This document shows, one piece after another, positions 28,622-36,495 of a stretch of 64,000 nt of DNA. How positions within the stretch are numbered: the first letter of the stretch is position 1; the number at the start of each line of letters is the position of its first letter. The notes below the pieces were generated by a model, which ran no database searches, was not told where the DNA came from, and saw only the letters and a list, made by a program, of their open reading frames with translations. The position numbers and the translations under genes are program-made. Source of the DNA: Nonomuraea spiralis (GTDB taxonomy: Bacteria; Actinomycetota; Actinomycetes; Streptosporangiales; Streptosporangiaceae); assembly GCF_014648435.1 (NCBI RefSeq), contig NZ_BMRC01000019.1, positions 1 to 64,000 on the forward strand, written 5' to 3'.

Positions 28622-29878
28622 GTGGATGTCGTCTCGCTGCTCATCGGACTCGCCCTCGGACTCCTCGTCGGCTTCCTGGTCGCCAGGACGCGGGCGGCGG
28701 TGCGGGTCGCCGAGGCCGACGCGCGCGCCAGATCGGCCGCCGAGAAGCTGGTCTACGTCGAGGAGCAGCTCGCCGAGCGTTTCCAGGCCCTGTCCACGCG
28801 CGCGCTCGACGTCAACAACGTACGGTTCCTCGAACTGGCCGAGACCCGGTTCTCCGCCACCCGCGCCGAGGCCGCCGGCGATCTCGACCAGCGCAGGCAG
28901 GCCGTCGAGCACCTGGTCGAGCCGCTGAAGGACGCGCTCGCGCGGGTCGAGTCGCAACTGCGCGACACAGAGTCGGGGCAGCGGGCGGCGCGGGCGGAGC
29001 TGGCCAAGCAGATGGAGTTCGTACGCCAGAGCAACGAGCAGCTGCGCTCGCAGACGACCGCGCTGGTCAGGGCCCTGCAACGGCCCGAGGCCCGCGGGCG
29101 TTGGGGCGAGCTGCAACTGCGCCGGGTGGCCGAGATCGCCGGGATGCAGCGCCACTGCGACTTCGAGGAGCAGGTCACCGAGGGCGCGATGCGTCCCGAC
29201 ATGGTGATCAGGCTGACCGGCGGCAAGAACATCGTGGTCGACTCCAAGGTCTCGCTCGCGGCGTACCTGGAGGCCGCCGAGGCGTCGGACGAGTCGCTGG
29301 CCACGGTCCGGCTCGACGCGCACGCCAGGCACGTGCGCGAGCACGTCGACCGGCTGGCGGCCAAGGCGTACTGGCAGGGGTTCAACCCCTCGCCGGAGTT
29401 CGTGGTGCTGTTCATCCCGGGCGAGGCGTTCCTCGCGCCCGCGCTCGAACGCGACCCCGGCCTGCTGGAGTACGCCATGACGCGGCGGGTGCACATCGCC
29501 ACGCCGACGACGCTGATCACGATGTTGCGCACCGCCCACTACGCCTGGCAGCAGGCCGCGCTGAGCGAGAACGCGCGCGCGGTGTTCGAGCTGGGCAAGG
29601 AGCTGTACGAGCGGCTGTCGTCCCTCGGAAGGAACGTGGAGTCGCTGGGCAAGGCGCTGACGCGGGCGGTGGAGGCGTACAACAAGTCGGTCGGTTCGCT
29701 CGAAAGCCGCGTACTGGTTACCGCACGCAAACTGCACGATCTGGGTGTCGTGGACGGCGATCTCGACGCCCCCGACATGCTCGAAGGGCTGCCGAGACCC
29801 CTGGCCTCCCCCGAACTGCTCGAAACCACGTCTCTGATTTCGCACTCGAACGGTAAGTTGGCAGGCGGGTCGCCGTAA
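28622..29878 (+). CDS. rmuC: DNA recombination protein RmuC
   Basis: This 418-residue RmuC-family protein has an N-terminal membrane segment (VVSLLIGLALGLLVGFLVA), a long coiled coil (about 30-150) and the RmuC nuclease-like core (about 160-365): GRWGELQLRRVAEIAGM, PDMVIRLTGGKNIVVDSKV, FVVLFIPGEAFLAPAL and ATPTTLITMLRTAHYAW. RmuC limits inversions at short inverted repeats in E. coli. The GTG start at 28622 begins the membrane segment directly. It is divergent from the cysteine-repeat gene and is followed after 14 bp by a DUF6542 gene. Confidence 0.93.
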   Translation: MDVVSLLIGLALGLLVGFLVARTRAAVRVAEADARARSAAEKLVYVEEQLAERFQALSTRALDVNNVRFLELAETRFSATRAEAAGDLDQRRQAVEHLVEPLKDALARVESQLRDTESGQRAARAELAKQMEFVRQSNEQLRSQTTALVRALQRPEARGRWGELQLRRVAEIAGMQRHCDFEEQVTEGAMRPDMVIRLTGGKNIVVDSKVSLAAYLEAAEASDESLATVRLDAHARHVREHVDRLAAKAYWQGFNPSPEFVVLFIPGEAFLAPALERDPGLLEYAMTRRVHIATPTTLITMLRTAHYAWQQAALSENARAVFELGKELYERLSSLGRNVESLGKALTRAVEAYNKSVGSLESRVLVTARKLHDLGVVDGDLDAPDMLEGLPRPLASPELLETTSLISHSNGKLAGGSP

Positions 29879-29892
29879 ACGGGGGTGGGACA

Positions 29893-30402
29893 TTGGCAGA
29901 GAAGGGCAGGCGTTCTGGCGTCAGGCTGACCGCTCGCGGCGCCATCGCGCTCACCCTGGTCGCCACCCTGGCCGGCTACGTGCTGACCGCCGTGCTCGGC
30001 CTGTCCTATCTGGTGGGGGCCGCGTTCGTGGGGTCGTGCCTGCTCGGCGTGCTCCTGGTCAACCGGCGCGAGTTGCTGTCCCTGGTGGTCACGCCGCCGC
30101 TGGTGTTCTTCTGCGCGACGCTCTTCGTCGAGCTGGGGCGCGCGTTCGGCTCGGTGTCGATCGTCCAGTCGCTGGCCCTCGGCCTGTACGGCTCGCTGAC
30201 CCGCGGCGCGCCCTGGCTGTTCGCGGGTTCGGCGGTCGTCCTGGCCGTGGCCTGGCGGCGCGGCCTGCGCGACAACGTACGGGAGCTGCGCGAGGACCTG
30301 CGGGCGGGCGCGGAGATGCCGCGCCCGCGCCAGCCGTTCGTGCCCGAGCCGGAGGGCTACTTCGAGCCCAAGGTCTACGGCACCCCGCGCGGCGACGACT
30401 AG
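29893..30402 (+). CDS. DUF6542-type membrane protein
   Basis: A 169-residue protein with four hydrophobic segments (about 15-33, 38-56, 63-80, 103-122) and a charged cytoplasmic tail ending FVPEPEGYFEPKVYGT. The start is TTG at 29893, preceded by a GGGGGTGGGA tract. This arrangement next to rmuC and ispH is common in actinobacteria, where the family is annotated DUF6542; function unknown. Its end overlaps the convergent ispH by 4 bp. Confidence 0.75.
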   Translation: MAEKGRRSGVRLTARGAIALTLVATLAGYVLTAVLGLSYLVGAAFVGSCLLGVLLVNRRELLSLVVTPPLVFFCATLFVELGRAFGSVSIVQSLALGLYGSLTRGAPWLFAGSAVVLAVAWRRGLRDNVRELREDLRAGAEMPRPRQPFVPEPEGYFEPKVYGTPRGDD

Positions 30403-31364
30403 GACACGCGCAGGTCCTTGCGCAGCTCGTGCGGGAGCGCGAAGCGCACGCTCTCCGGCACCGACTCGACCTCGCGCACGTCGTCGAACCCGTGACCGGC
30501 CAGGCGCGCGAGCACCTCGTCGACCAACTCCTCGGGCACCGAGGCACCGCTGGTCACGCCGACCGTGGTGACGCCTTCGAGCCACTCGTCCTGGATGAGT
30601 CCGGCGTTGTCCACCAGGTACGCGGCCTCGGCGCCGTGGTCCTTGGCCACCTCGACCAGGCGCTTGGAGTTGGAGGAGTTGTCGGAGCCGACCACGATCA
30701 CGAGCTGGGCCTCGGCCGCGATCTCCTTCACCGCGACCTGCCGGTTCTGGGTGGCGTAGCAGATGTCGTCGCTCGGCGGGTCGATCAGGGTGGGGAAACG
30801 CTCCTTGAGGCGGGCGACCGTCTCGGTGGTCTCGTCGACCGACAGGGTGGTCTGCGAGAGCCACACGAGCTTGTCGGGGTCCTTCACCTGGACCTTGTCG
30901 ACCGAGTCGAGGCCGTCCACGAGCTGGATGTGGTCGGGGGCCTCGCCTGAGGTGCCTTCGACCTCTTCGTGGCCTTCGTGCCCGATGAGCAGGATGTCGT
31001 AGTCCTGGGCGGCGAACCGCTTCGCCTCGTTGTGCACCTTCGTGACCAGCGGGCAGGTGGCGTCGACGGTACGCAGGCCGCGCTGCCTGGCCTCCTCGTG
31101 GACGGCCGGCGAGACGCCGTGGGCCGAGAACACCACGATCTCGCCCTCGGGCACCTCCTCGGTCTCCTCGACGAAGATGGCGCCCCTGGCCTCCAGCGTC
31201 TTGACGACGTGGGTGTTGTGCACGATCTGCTTGCGGACGTAGATCGGCGCGCCGTACTGCTCCAGGGCCTTCTCGACCGCAACCACGGCTCGATCGACTC
31301 CGGCACAGTAGCCACGCGGTTTGGCTACGAGTACTCGGCGGGAAGTGGGGGTCTGGGGCTCCAT
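30399..31364 (-). CDS. ispH: 4-hydroxy-3-methylbut-2-enyl diphosphate reductase
   Basis: A 321-residue IspH (LytB), the last enzyme of the MEP isoprenoid pathway, making IPP and DMAPP with an iron-sulfur cluster. The three ligand cysteines are in PRGYCAGVDRAV, VDATCPLVTKVH and DDICYATQNRQ. The histidines VHNTHVV and IGHEGHEEVEG, and SDNSSNSKRL, bind diphosphate. ATG 31364 lies 7 nt after TAGCAT (31377-31372) and lacks a Shine-Dalgarno, so translation may be leaderless. It is divergent from the Ala-rich gene at 31465. Confidence 0.96.
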   Translation of the reverse strand: MEPQTPTSRRVLVAKPRGYCAGVDRAVVAVEKALEQYGAPIYVRKQIVHNTHVVKTLEARGAIFVEETEEVPEGEIVVFSAHGVSPAVHEEARQRGLRTVDATCPLVTKVHNEAKRFAAQDYDILLIGHEGHEEVEGTSGEAPDHIQLVDGLDSVDKVQVKDPDKLVWLSQTTLSVDETTETVARLKERFPTLIDPPSDDICYATQNRQVAVKEIAAEAQLVIVVGSDNSSNSKRLVEVAKDHGAEAAYLVDNAGLIQDEWLEGVTTVGVTSGASVPEELVDEVLARLAGHGFDDVREVESVPESVRFALPHELRKDLRVS

Positions 31365-31371
31365 ACTTCTT

Positions 31372-31377
31372 ATGCTA
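31372..31377 (-). promoter_or_regulatory. -10 element of ispH
   Basis: TAGCAT on the minus strand ends 7 nt before the ATG, matching TANNNT and predicting transcription start at the start codon. No convincing -35 was seen. Confidence 0.4.
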
Positions 31378-31464
31378 CGTGGAGCGGCCATCAGGGCTGC
31401 GCGTGCGTGGTCGCCCGCCGTTTGCCAGACTGGCCGTCCAATACAGACCTCCCAGGGAGATGTC

Positions 31465-32484
31465 ATGTCCCTCAGCGACGTGATACGCAACATCGCCAGA
31501 ACCGTTACCAACAAGGACGAACTCAAGGAGAAGGCCAAGGACCTGCCGCTGCTCGTCGTCCAGACCACGCTCAGCGCCGCCGGGCAGGCGTTGCTGGTGG
31601 TGGACCGGATGAAGAACTCCATCAAGGGGCTGGGCGGCGGGAAGGAGGAGGAAGAGGAGCACGACTCCCGTCCCTCCGCCGCCGAGCAGGTCGCCGTTCC
31701 GCCGGGTGAGGGTGAGAAGGCGGCGCGCAAGGAGCCGGTGATCTTCGCGCCGCGTCCGGAGGCCGCGCCCAACGGATCCTCCAAGGGCAAGCCCGACCCG
31801 GTCATCTTCGCGCCCGCCGGCAAGACCACCACCAAGACGGCCCCCGAAACCGAGCCGACCGCCGAGCCGGTCGCCAAGCCGGTCGCGGACGCCAAGCCGG
31901 TCGCGGAGGCCAAGCCCGCCGCGGAGGCCAAGCCCGCGACGAAGATCGAGCCAAAGCCCGTCGCGGAGGCCGAGCCCGTCGCGGAGGCCGCTGTGGCTGA
32001 GGCGCCCGCCGCTGAGGCGCAGGCCACGCCCGCCGCCGCCCCTGAGGCCGCCGCTGAGGCTGTTGTCGAGGCCGCTGAGGCTCCCGAGGTGGCTGAGGCT
32101 CCCAAGAGCGCTGCGAAGGCCACGAAGAGCACCAAGGGCACGAAGGCCACCAAGGCGACGAAGACCGCCAAGGCCGCCGCCGCGCCCGCCGCCGAAGCCG
32201 TTGCCGAGCCCGTCGCCGCGGCTCAGGACGGTGTGCTCAAGGCCGCCGCCGAGGCCACCGAGCCGGCCGCCGCCGCGGACGAGCCCACGCACGTCCCCGC
32301 GGACCTGGCCGAGCCGCTGCCCGGCTACTCCGAGCTGACCGTGGCCTCCCTGCGCGCCAGGATGCGCGGCAAGTCCGCCGAGCAGATCGGCGACTACCTC
32401 GCCTACGAGCGGGCCACCCATGCCCGCGACGAGGTCGTGCGCATGTTTGAGAACCGCCTGGTCAAGCTGCGGGCCGGGGAATAG
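31465..32484 (+). CDS. Ala/Lys/Pro-rich protein, lipid-droplet-associated-like
   Basis: A 339-residue protein with a conserved-looking amphipathic N-terminus (about 1-55: IRNIARTVTNKDELKEKAKD, then LLVVQTTLSAAGQALLVVDR), a long low-complexity middle (about 60-280, repeats of the type AEAKPVAEAKPA and Lys/Thr runs resembling histone H1) and a C-terminal helical domain (about 285-335: LTVASLRARMRGKSAEQ). The position beside ispH and xseA matches the mycobacterial gene Rv1109c, annotated as lipid-droplet-associated; that assignment is by context. ATG 31465 has GGGAGA about 5 nt upstream. Its repetitive middle is highly variable in such families. Confidence 0.65.
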   Translation: MSLSDVIRNIARTVTNKDELKEKAKDLPLLVVQTTLSAAGQALLVVDRMKNSIKGLGGGKEEEEEHDSRPSAAEQVAVPPGEGEKAARKEPVIFAPRPEAAPNGSSKGKPDPVIFAPAGKTTTKTAPETEPTAEPVAKPVADAKPVAEAKPAAEAKPATKIEPKPVAEAEPVAEAAVAEAPAAEAQATPAAAPEAAAEAVVEAAEAPEVAEAPKSAAKATKSTKGTKATKATKTAKAAAAPAAEAVAEPVAAAQDGVLKAAAEATEPAAAADEPTHVPADLAEPLPGYSELTVASLRARMRGKSAEQIGDYLAYERATHARDEVVRMFENRLVKLRAGE

Positions 32485-32510
32485 TCACGGCGAGCCCGTA
32501 GTCTTCCGGC

Positions 32511-33713
32511 ATGACCTCGAAGACCACGCCCGAGTCCCCCCTGCCGATCCGTACGGTCCTGCAGATGGTGGGCGGATGGATCGGCAGGCTCGGCACGGTC
32601 TGGGTCGAGGGCCAGATCACCGATCTGAGCGCGCGTGGCGGCACGGTGTTCCTGACCCTGCGTGACCCGGTGGCCAACGTCTCGGCCCGGGTCACCGCGC
32701 CGCGCGGCGTCTACGAGGCGGCCGAGCCGCGCCCCACCGACGGCGCCAGGGTCGTGGTGCACGTCAAGCCGGATTTCTGGGTCAACAAGGGCTCGTTCGC
32801 CTTCACGGCCATGGAGATCCGGCCGGTCGGCGTGGGCGAGCTGCTGGCCAGGCTGGAGCGGCTGCGCCGGCTGCTGGCCACCGAAGGGCTGTTCAACGCC
32901 GACAGGAAGCGGCGGCTGCCGTTCCTGCCGGGCACGATCGGGCTCGTCTGCGGGCGTGACTCGGCCGCCGAGCGCGACGTGCTGGAGAACTCCCGCCGCC
33001 GGTGGCCGGCCGTGCGGTTCAAGGTGGAGGAGGTGGCCGTCCAGGGGCCGTACGCGGTCGGGGAGGTCACCGAGGCGCTGCGCAAGCTCGACGCGGACCC
33101 CGAGGTCGAGGTGATCGTGGTGGCCAGGGGCGGCGGCTCGCTGGAGGACCTGCTGCCGTTCTCGGACGAGACGCTCGTACGCGCGGTGGCGGCCTGCCGT
33201 ACCCCGGTGGTCAGCGCGATCGGCCACGAGCAGGACAGCCCGCTGCTCGACCTGGTGGCCGACGTACGCGCCTCCACGCCCACCGACGCCGCCAAGAAGG
33301 TCGTCCCCGACGTGGGCGAGCAGCTCACGCTGGTCCGCCAGCTGCGCGACCGCGGGCGCCGGGTGCTGAACGGCTGGCTCGACCGCGAGATGTCGTGGCT
33401 GACGTCGGTGCGCTCGCGGCCGTCGCTGGCCGATCCGGTACGCGAGCTCGAACGCCGGGCCGAGCAGGTCGACGCGCTGCGGGAACGGGCCAGGCGCTCG
33501 CTGACCGGCTCGCTCGACCGGGCCTCCGACGACCTCACGCACCTGCGGGCCCGCCTGGTCGCGTTGTCACCGGCGGCCACGTTGGAGCGCGGCTACGCGA
33601 TCGTCCAGCATCCGTCGGGCGAGGTCGTACGCCTGGCCAAGGACGTGCCGCCGGGCACCCCGCTGACGATCAGGCTGAGCGACGACCGCCTGTCGGTCCG
33701 TACGGAGGACTAA
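32511..33713 (+). CDS. xseA: Exodeoxyribonuclease VII large subunit
   Basis: A 400-residue XseA, the catalytic subunit of the single-strand exonuclease that trims DNA from both ends. The OB-fold domain (about 10-110) includes VWVEGQITDLSARGG. The catalytic domain has LPFLPGTIGLVCGRDSAA, VARGGGSLEDL, VSAIGHEQDSPLLDLVAD and STPTDAA. A helical C-terminus is followed by LERGYAIVQ. It is complete. The small subunit gene is not adjacent but lies on the opposite strand at 34828-35055. It overlaps the convergent TetR gene by 4 bp. Confidence 0.96.
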   Translation: MTSKTTPESPLPIRTVLQMVGGWIGRLGTVWVEGQITDLSARGGTVFLTLRDPVANVSARVTAPRGVYEAAEPRPTDGARVVVHVKPDFWVNKGSFAFTAMEIRPVGVGELLARLERLRRLLATEGLFNADRKRRLPFLPGTIGLVCGRDSAAERDVLENSRRRWPAVRFKVEEVAVQGPYAVGEVTEALRKLDADPEVEVIVVARGGGSLEDLLPFSDETLVRAVAACRTPVVSAIGHEQDSPLLDLVADVRASTPTDAAKKVVPDVGEQLTLVRQLRDRGRRVLNGWLDREMSWLTSVRSRPSLADPVRELERRAEQVDALRERARRSLTGSLDRASDDLTHLRARLVALSPAATLERGYAIVQHPSGEVVRLAKDVPPGTPLTIRLSDDRLSVRTED

Positions 33714-34315
33714 CACCCGCGCACGACGACGGCGGCCAGGTCGGCGAGGCCGGCCTTGATGTCCTCCACCGTCATGCCGCGCTCCTCCCGCTGGAACCTG
33801 ATCAGCCACGCGCTGGCCGGCGCGAGCAGCGCGTCGGCCAGGTAGGCGCAGTGGGGCCCTGGGCGGCTCTGGGCGAGCAGGCTCGACAGGTGCACGTGAT
33901 GCACCTTGTACGGCCCGCTGTAGCGCGCCTTGCCCGGCCCGTTCTCCAGCAGCAGGAACAGCTCCTCCTGCTCGACGATGCGGTCGACCAGCGCGTGCAG
34001 GAACGCCGTGACCCGCTCGGCCGGCGGCGCGCCCGGCCCGAGCGGCGGCGGCCCGCTCAGGAACGCCTCCTGGAACCGCCGCTCCCGCTCGTCGATCAGC
34101 GCGAGGACGAGACCCGCCCGGTCGCCGAAGCGCCGGTAGACGGTACCCACGCCCACGCAGGCGGCCTTGGCCACCTCGTCGAGCGAGAGCTCGTCCGCGC
34201 CGCGTTCGGCGATCATCGTGGCGGCCACTTCGATGATCTTCCGGCGGTTGCGCGCGGCGTCGGCCCGTTCGGGCTGGGGTTGCCCGACGATGGGCAGTGG
34301 TTGACGTGCGCGCAC
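33710..34315 (-). CDS. TetR-family regulator
   Basis: A 201-residue TetR repressor with a helix-turn-helix at about residues 20-65 (IIEVAATMIAERGADELSLDEVAKAACVGVGTVYRRF read in parts) and a ligand-binding C-terminal domain. The GTG start at 34315 is chosen because the longer frame runs into the divergent promoter. The intergenic region carries an array of CGGAGA half-sites. It therefore probably represses itself and the F420-type oxidoreductase gene at 34400. Confidence 0.85.
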   Translation of the reverse strand: MRARQPLPIVGQPQPERADAARNRRKIIEVAATMIAERGADELSLDEVAKAACVGVGTVYRRFGDRAGLVLALIDERERRFQEAFLSGPPPLGPGAPPAERVTAFLHALVDRIVEQEELFLLLENGPGKARYSGPYKVHHVHLSSLLAQSRPGPHCAYLADALLAPASAWLIRFQREERGMTVEDIKAGLADLAAVVVRGC

Positions 34316-34341
34316 GCCTGGAGCATAACCCCACTTGTAAA

Positions 34342-34382
34342 CGGAGAGCTCTCCGGTATTCTCCGAATCGGAGAACTCTCCG
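34342..34382. promoter_or_regulatory. Operator array of CGGAGA/TCTCCG half-sites
   Basis: Five half-sites in 41 bp: CGGAGA 34342-34347, TCTCCG 34350-34355, TCTCCG 34360-34365, CGGAGA 34369-34374 and TCTCCG 34377-34382. They form three perfect palindromic elements: CGGAGAGCTCTCCG (34342-34355), TTCTCCGAATCGGAGAA (34359-34375) and CGGAGAACTCTCCG (34369-34382). They lie between the TetR gene and the oxidoreductase gene. Confidence 0.75.
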
Positions 34383-34399
34383 ATTATGAGGAGCTGAGC

Positions 34400-34813
34400 A
34401 TGACCAACTCGTTCAACCAGCAGATCATCGACGAATTCCGGGCCAACGAGGGCCGGGTGGGCGGTCCGTTCGAGGGCGCGTCGCTGGTGCTGCTCACGAC
34501 CACGGGCGCCAAGAGCGGCAGGCCGACGACCACGCCGGTGATGTACCTGCCCGACGGCGACCGCTATGTGGTCATCGCCTCCAACGCGGGCGCCGACAAC
34601 CATCCGGCCTGGTACCACAACCTGCGTGCGACCCCCACGGCCACCGCCGAGGTCGGGGTCGAGACGTTCGACGTGAAGGCCGACTTCGCCGAGGGCGAGG
34701 AGCGTGACGCGCTCTACGCCCGCATGGTGGAGATCGCCCCCGGTTTCGCGGAGTACGAGGCCAAGACCAGCCGCCGCATCCCGGTGGTGTTGCTCAGCCG
34801 CACCGCTTCCTGA
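34400..34813 (+). CDS. F420-dependent nitroreductase-family (Ddn-like) protein
   Basis: A 137-residue split-barrel protein of the deazaflavin-dependent nitroreductase family. The signature LLTTTGAKSGRPTTTPV (about 30-46) binds F420 phosphate, followed by the barrel strands YVVIASNAGAD and HPAWYHNLRA. Members reduce nitroaromatics, quinones or enones. ATG 34400 has GAGGAG 7 nt upstream. It is divergently transcribed from a TetR regulator with a multi-site operator, suggesting substrate-inducible detoxification. Confidence 0.88.
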   Translation: MTNSFNQQIIDEFRANEGRVGGPFEGASLVLLTTTGAKSGRPTTTPVMYLPDGDRYVVIASNAGADNHPAWYHNLRATPTATAEVGVETFDVKADFAEGEERDALYARMVEIAPGFAEYEAKTSRRIPVVLLSRTAS

Positions 34814-34827
34814 GGCGGCCGGCCCGA

Positions 34828-35055
34828 TCAGAAGGGGGCGTCGTCGGCGCCCGGCTCCGAGCGCCTGGCCATCGCGGCGGCGAGCTTGACCCGGGCGCCC
34901 TGGAGCCACTCCTCGCAGACGGCCGCGAGCTTCTCGCCGCGCTCCCAGAGCTCGATCGACTGCTCCAGGGTGAGCCCGCCCGTCTCAAGGCGGCGCACCA
35001 CCTCGGTCAGCTCCTCGCGGGCCTGCTCGTACGAAGGTGTCTTCTCGTCTGCCAC
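34828..35055 (-). CDS. xseB: Exodeoxyribonuclease VII small subunit
   Basis: A 75-residue XseB of normal length: YEQAREELTEVVRRLETGGLT is the family signature, followed by LEQSIELWERGEKLAAVCEEWL. GTG 35055 (VADEKTPSYE) is preferred because AGGGTGG precedes it by about 5 nt; GTG codons at 35061 and 35064 are alternatives. Unusually, it is on the opposite strand to xseA and two genes away, so the two subunits cannot share one transcript. It is co-directional with DUF4245 37 bp upstream. Confidence 0.92.
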   Translation of the reverse strand: MADEKTPSYEQAREELTEVVRRLETGGLTLEQSIELWERGEKLAAVCEEWLQGARVKLAAAMARRSEPGADDAPF

Positions 35056-35092
35056 GGGCACCACCCTAGACGCCGGCGGGCCCGGCCAGGCC

Positions 35093-35623
35093 TCAGCCCT
35101 TGTCGCGCTGCTGCAGGAGCCCGGCCAGCTCGGTCAGCTCCGGCCAGTCGGCCGTGCCGGTGATCACGAGGGTGACGTCGGGGAGCACGCGCACGAGCGA
35201 ACGCTGCTTCTTGTCCTCGCGGAAACGCCTCTCCCAGGTCACGTCGCCGACCTGCTGGTTGCCCGCGGGTTTGGCGATGCCCGTCATGCGGTTGGCGAAC
35301 TCGGCGGCCGGCTTCTCGTCGCTCTGCGCGAACATCGCGTGCTGCCTGGCGGCCGTGGCGTAGCCGAGGTAGAGCACCTGCGCGCCGCCCTCGCCCTTGG
35401 CGATCCTGTTGCTGTTGGGCACCCAGCCCGACGGGTCCTTCTGCGGCGCCCACACCTGGTAGGGCACCTCATGCCCGAAGTTGGCGACGGTGATGGAGTA
35501 GTCGAGCCGCGGGATGTGCTCCTCCCGGCTCTGCGGGGCGACGAGCATGAACAGCCCCACGCCCGCCAGACACACGAAGAGGGCTACCGCGTAGCCGTAG
35601 AAACCTTGGGTGAACCGTCGCAC
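35093..35623 (-). CDS. DUF4245 family membrane-anchored protein
   Basis: A 176-residue bitopic protein with an N-terminal anchor (about 8-28, GYAVALFVCLAGVGLFMLV) and an extracytoplasmic domain ending TLVITGTADWPELTELAGLL. It matches the DUF4245 family that lies between xseB and glpX in many actinobacteria; the function is unknown. The GTG start at 35623 gives a standard anchor length. It is probably co-transcribed with xseB. Confidence 0.8.
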   Translation of the reverse strand: MRRFTQGFYGYAVALFVCLAGVGLFMLVAPQSREEHIPRLDYSITVANFGHEVPYQVWAPQKDPSGWVPNSNRIAKGEGGAQVLYLGYATAARQHAMFAQSDEKPAAEFANRMTGIAKPAGNQQVGDVTWERRFREDKKQRSLVRVLPDVTLVITGTADWPELTELAGLLQQRDKG

Positions 35624-35634
35624 ACTTGGCGAGG

Positions 35635-36243
35635 TTACCCGCTGGAGGGCGCGGTCGCCGAAGCGGCGGGCCTGATCCGGCCGATGATGGCGAGCACCTC
35701 GTCGGCCATCGCGCGGTCGCCGGAGAAGACGATCTCGGAGACGGCCGCGGCCAGGGCTCCGGTGACCACGACGACGAGCGCGGGCTCGTCCTCGAACAGG
35801 GCGGCGTTGCGCTGGGCCCACGTACGCAGGCGGTCGCGCATGACCACCTCGAAGCCGGGCGGGCCGTCGCCGCGCAGGAACAGGGCGGCCAGCTCACGTT
35901 CCTCAAGGCAGCCGTCGAGGTAGGCGCGGGCGGCGTCGATGAACACGCGCATGGGGTCGCCCTCGCCGGCGGCGCGGGCCGTACGGGCGGCCTGCTTGGT
36001 GCGCTGGGCCTGCCGGGCCTGCCATTCCTCCCACAACGTGAGGTAGAGGTCGGCCTTGCCGGAGAAATGGTGGTAGAGGCTGCCCACGCTGGCGTCGGCC
36101 TTGGCGACGACGTCCGTCACTCCGGCCTCGGCGAAGCCCTTGGAGACGAAGACCTCCCTCGCGGCCGCCAGCAGCGAACTCCGCGTCGCGGCGCCGCGCT
36201 CGGACGTGCGAGGCTGGGTCACCGCGTGTTCCACTTCGCTCAT
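35635..36243 (-). CDS. TetR-family regulator
   Basis: A 202-residue TetR regulator: SSLLAAAREVFVSKGFAEAG and DVVAKADASVGSLYHHF form the N-terminal DNA-binding domain (about 20-70). The effector domain contains a Cys/Glu-rich segment DGCLEERELAALFLRGDGPP. ATG 36243 follows GGAGGAG by 5 nt. It lies 11 bp upstream of DUF4245, co-directional, and divergent from glpX by 252 bp. Target unknown. Confidence 0.85.
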   Translation of the reverse strand: MSEVEHAVTQPRTSERGAATRSSLLAAAREVFVSKGFAEAGVTDVVAKADASVGSLYHHFSGKADLYLTLWEEWQARQAQRTKQAARTARAAGEGDPMRVFIDAARAYLDGCLEERELAALFLRGDGPPGFEVVMRDRLRTWAQRNAALFEDEPALVVVVTGALAAAVSEIVFSGDRAMADEVLAIIGRIRPAASATAPSSG

Positions 36244-36434
36244 TCGATCTCCTCCACGGCCGGGGCGCATGTCCATGGTGGAGGCGAGATCTTCTACGCG
36301 CACGGGATATGGCGCAAAATCCGTTCTCCGTCATGCGGGGGCACCCATATAGATATCCCTTTTGGCCAGTCCCTGACCATCGCGCCGCAACCGTCGTGCA
36401 GGCAGGCGCGCCGGAGGGTGCAGATTATCCCCTT

Positions 36435-36463
36435 CTGACCGGGAATAGACCGGCAACTACGAT
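36435..36463 (+). promoter_or_regulatory. Probable glpX promoter
   Basis: CTGACC (36435-36440) and TACGAT (36458-36463) with a 17-nt spacer resemble a housekeeping promoter. The glpX ATG lies 33 nt beyond the -10 hexamer, with AGGAGG at 36481 and a 9-nt spacer. Confidence 0.5.
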
Positions 36464-36495
36464 CGAGAGAGTTCCCAACGAGGAGGCCACTCAAC

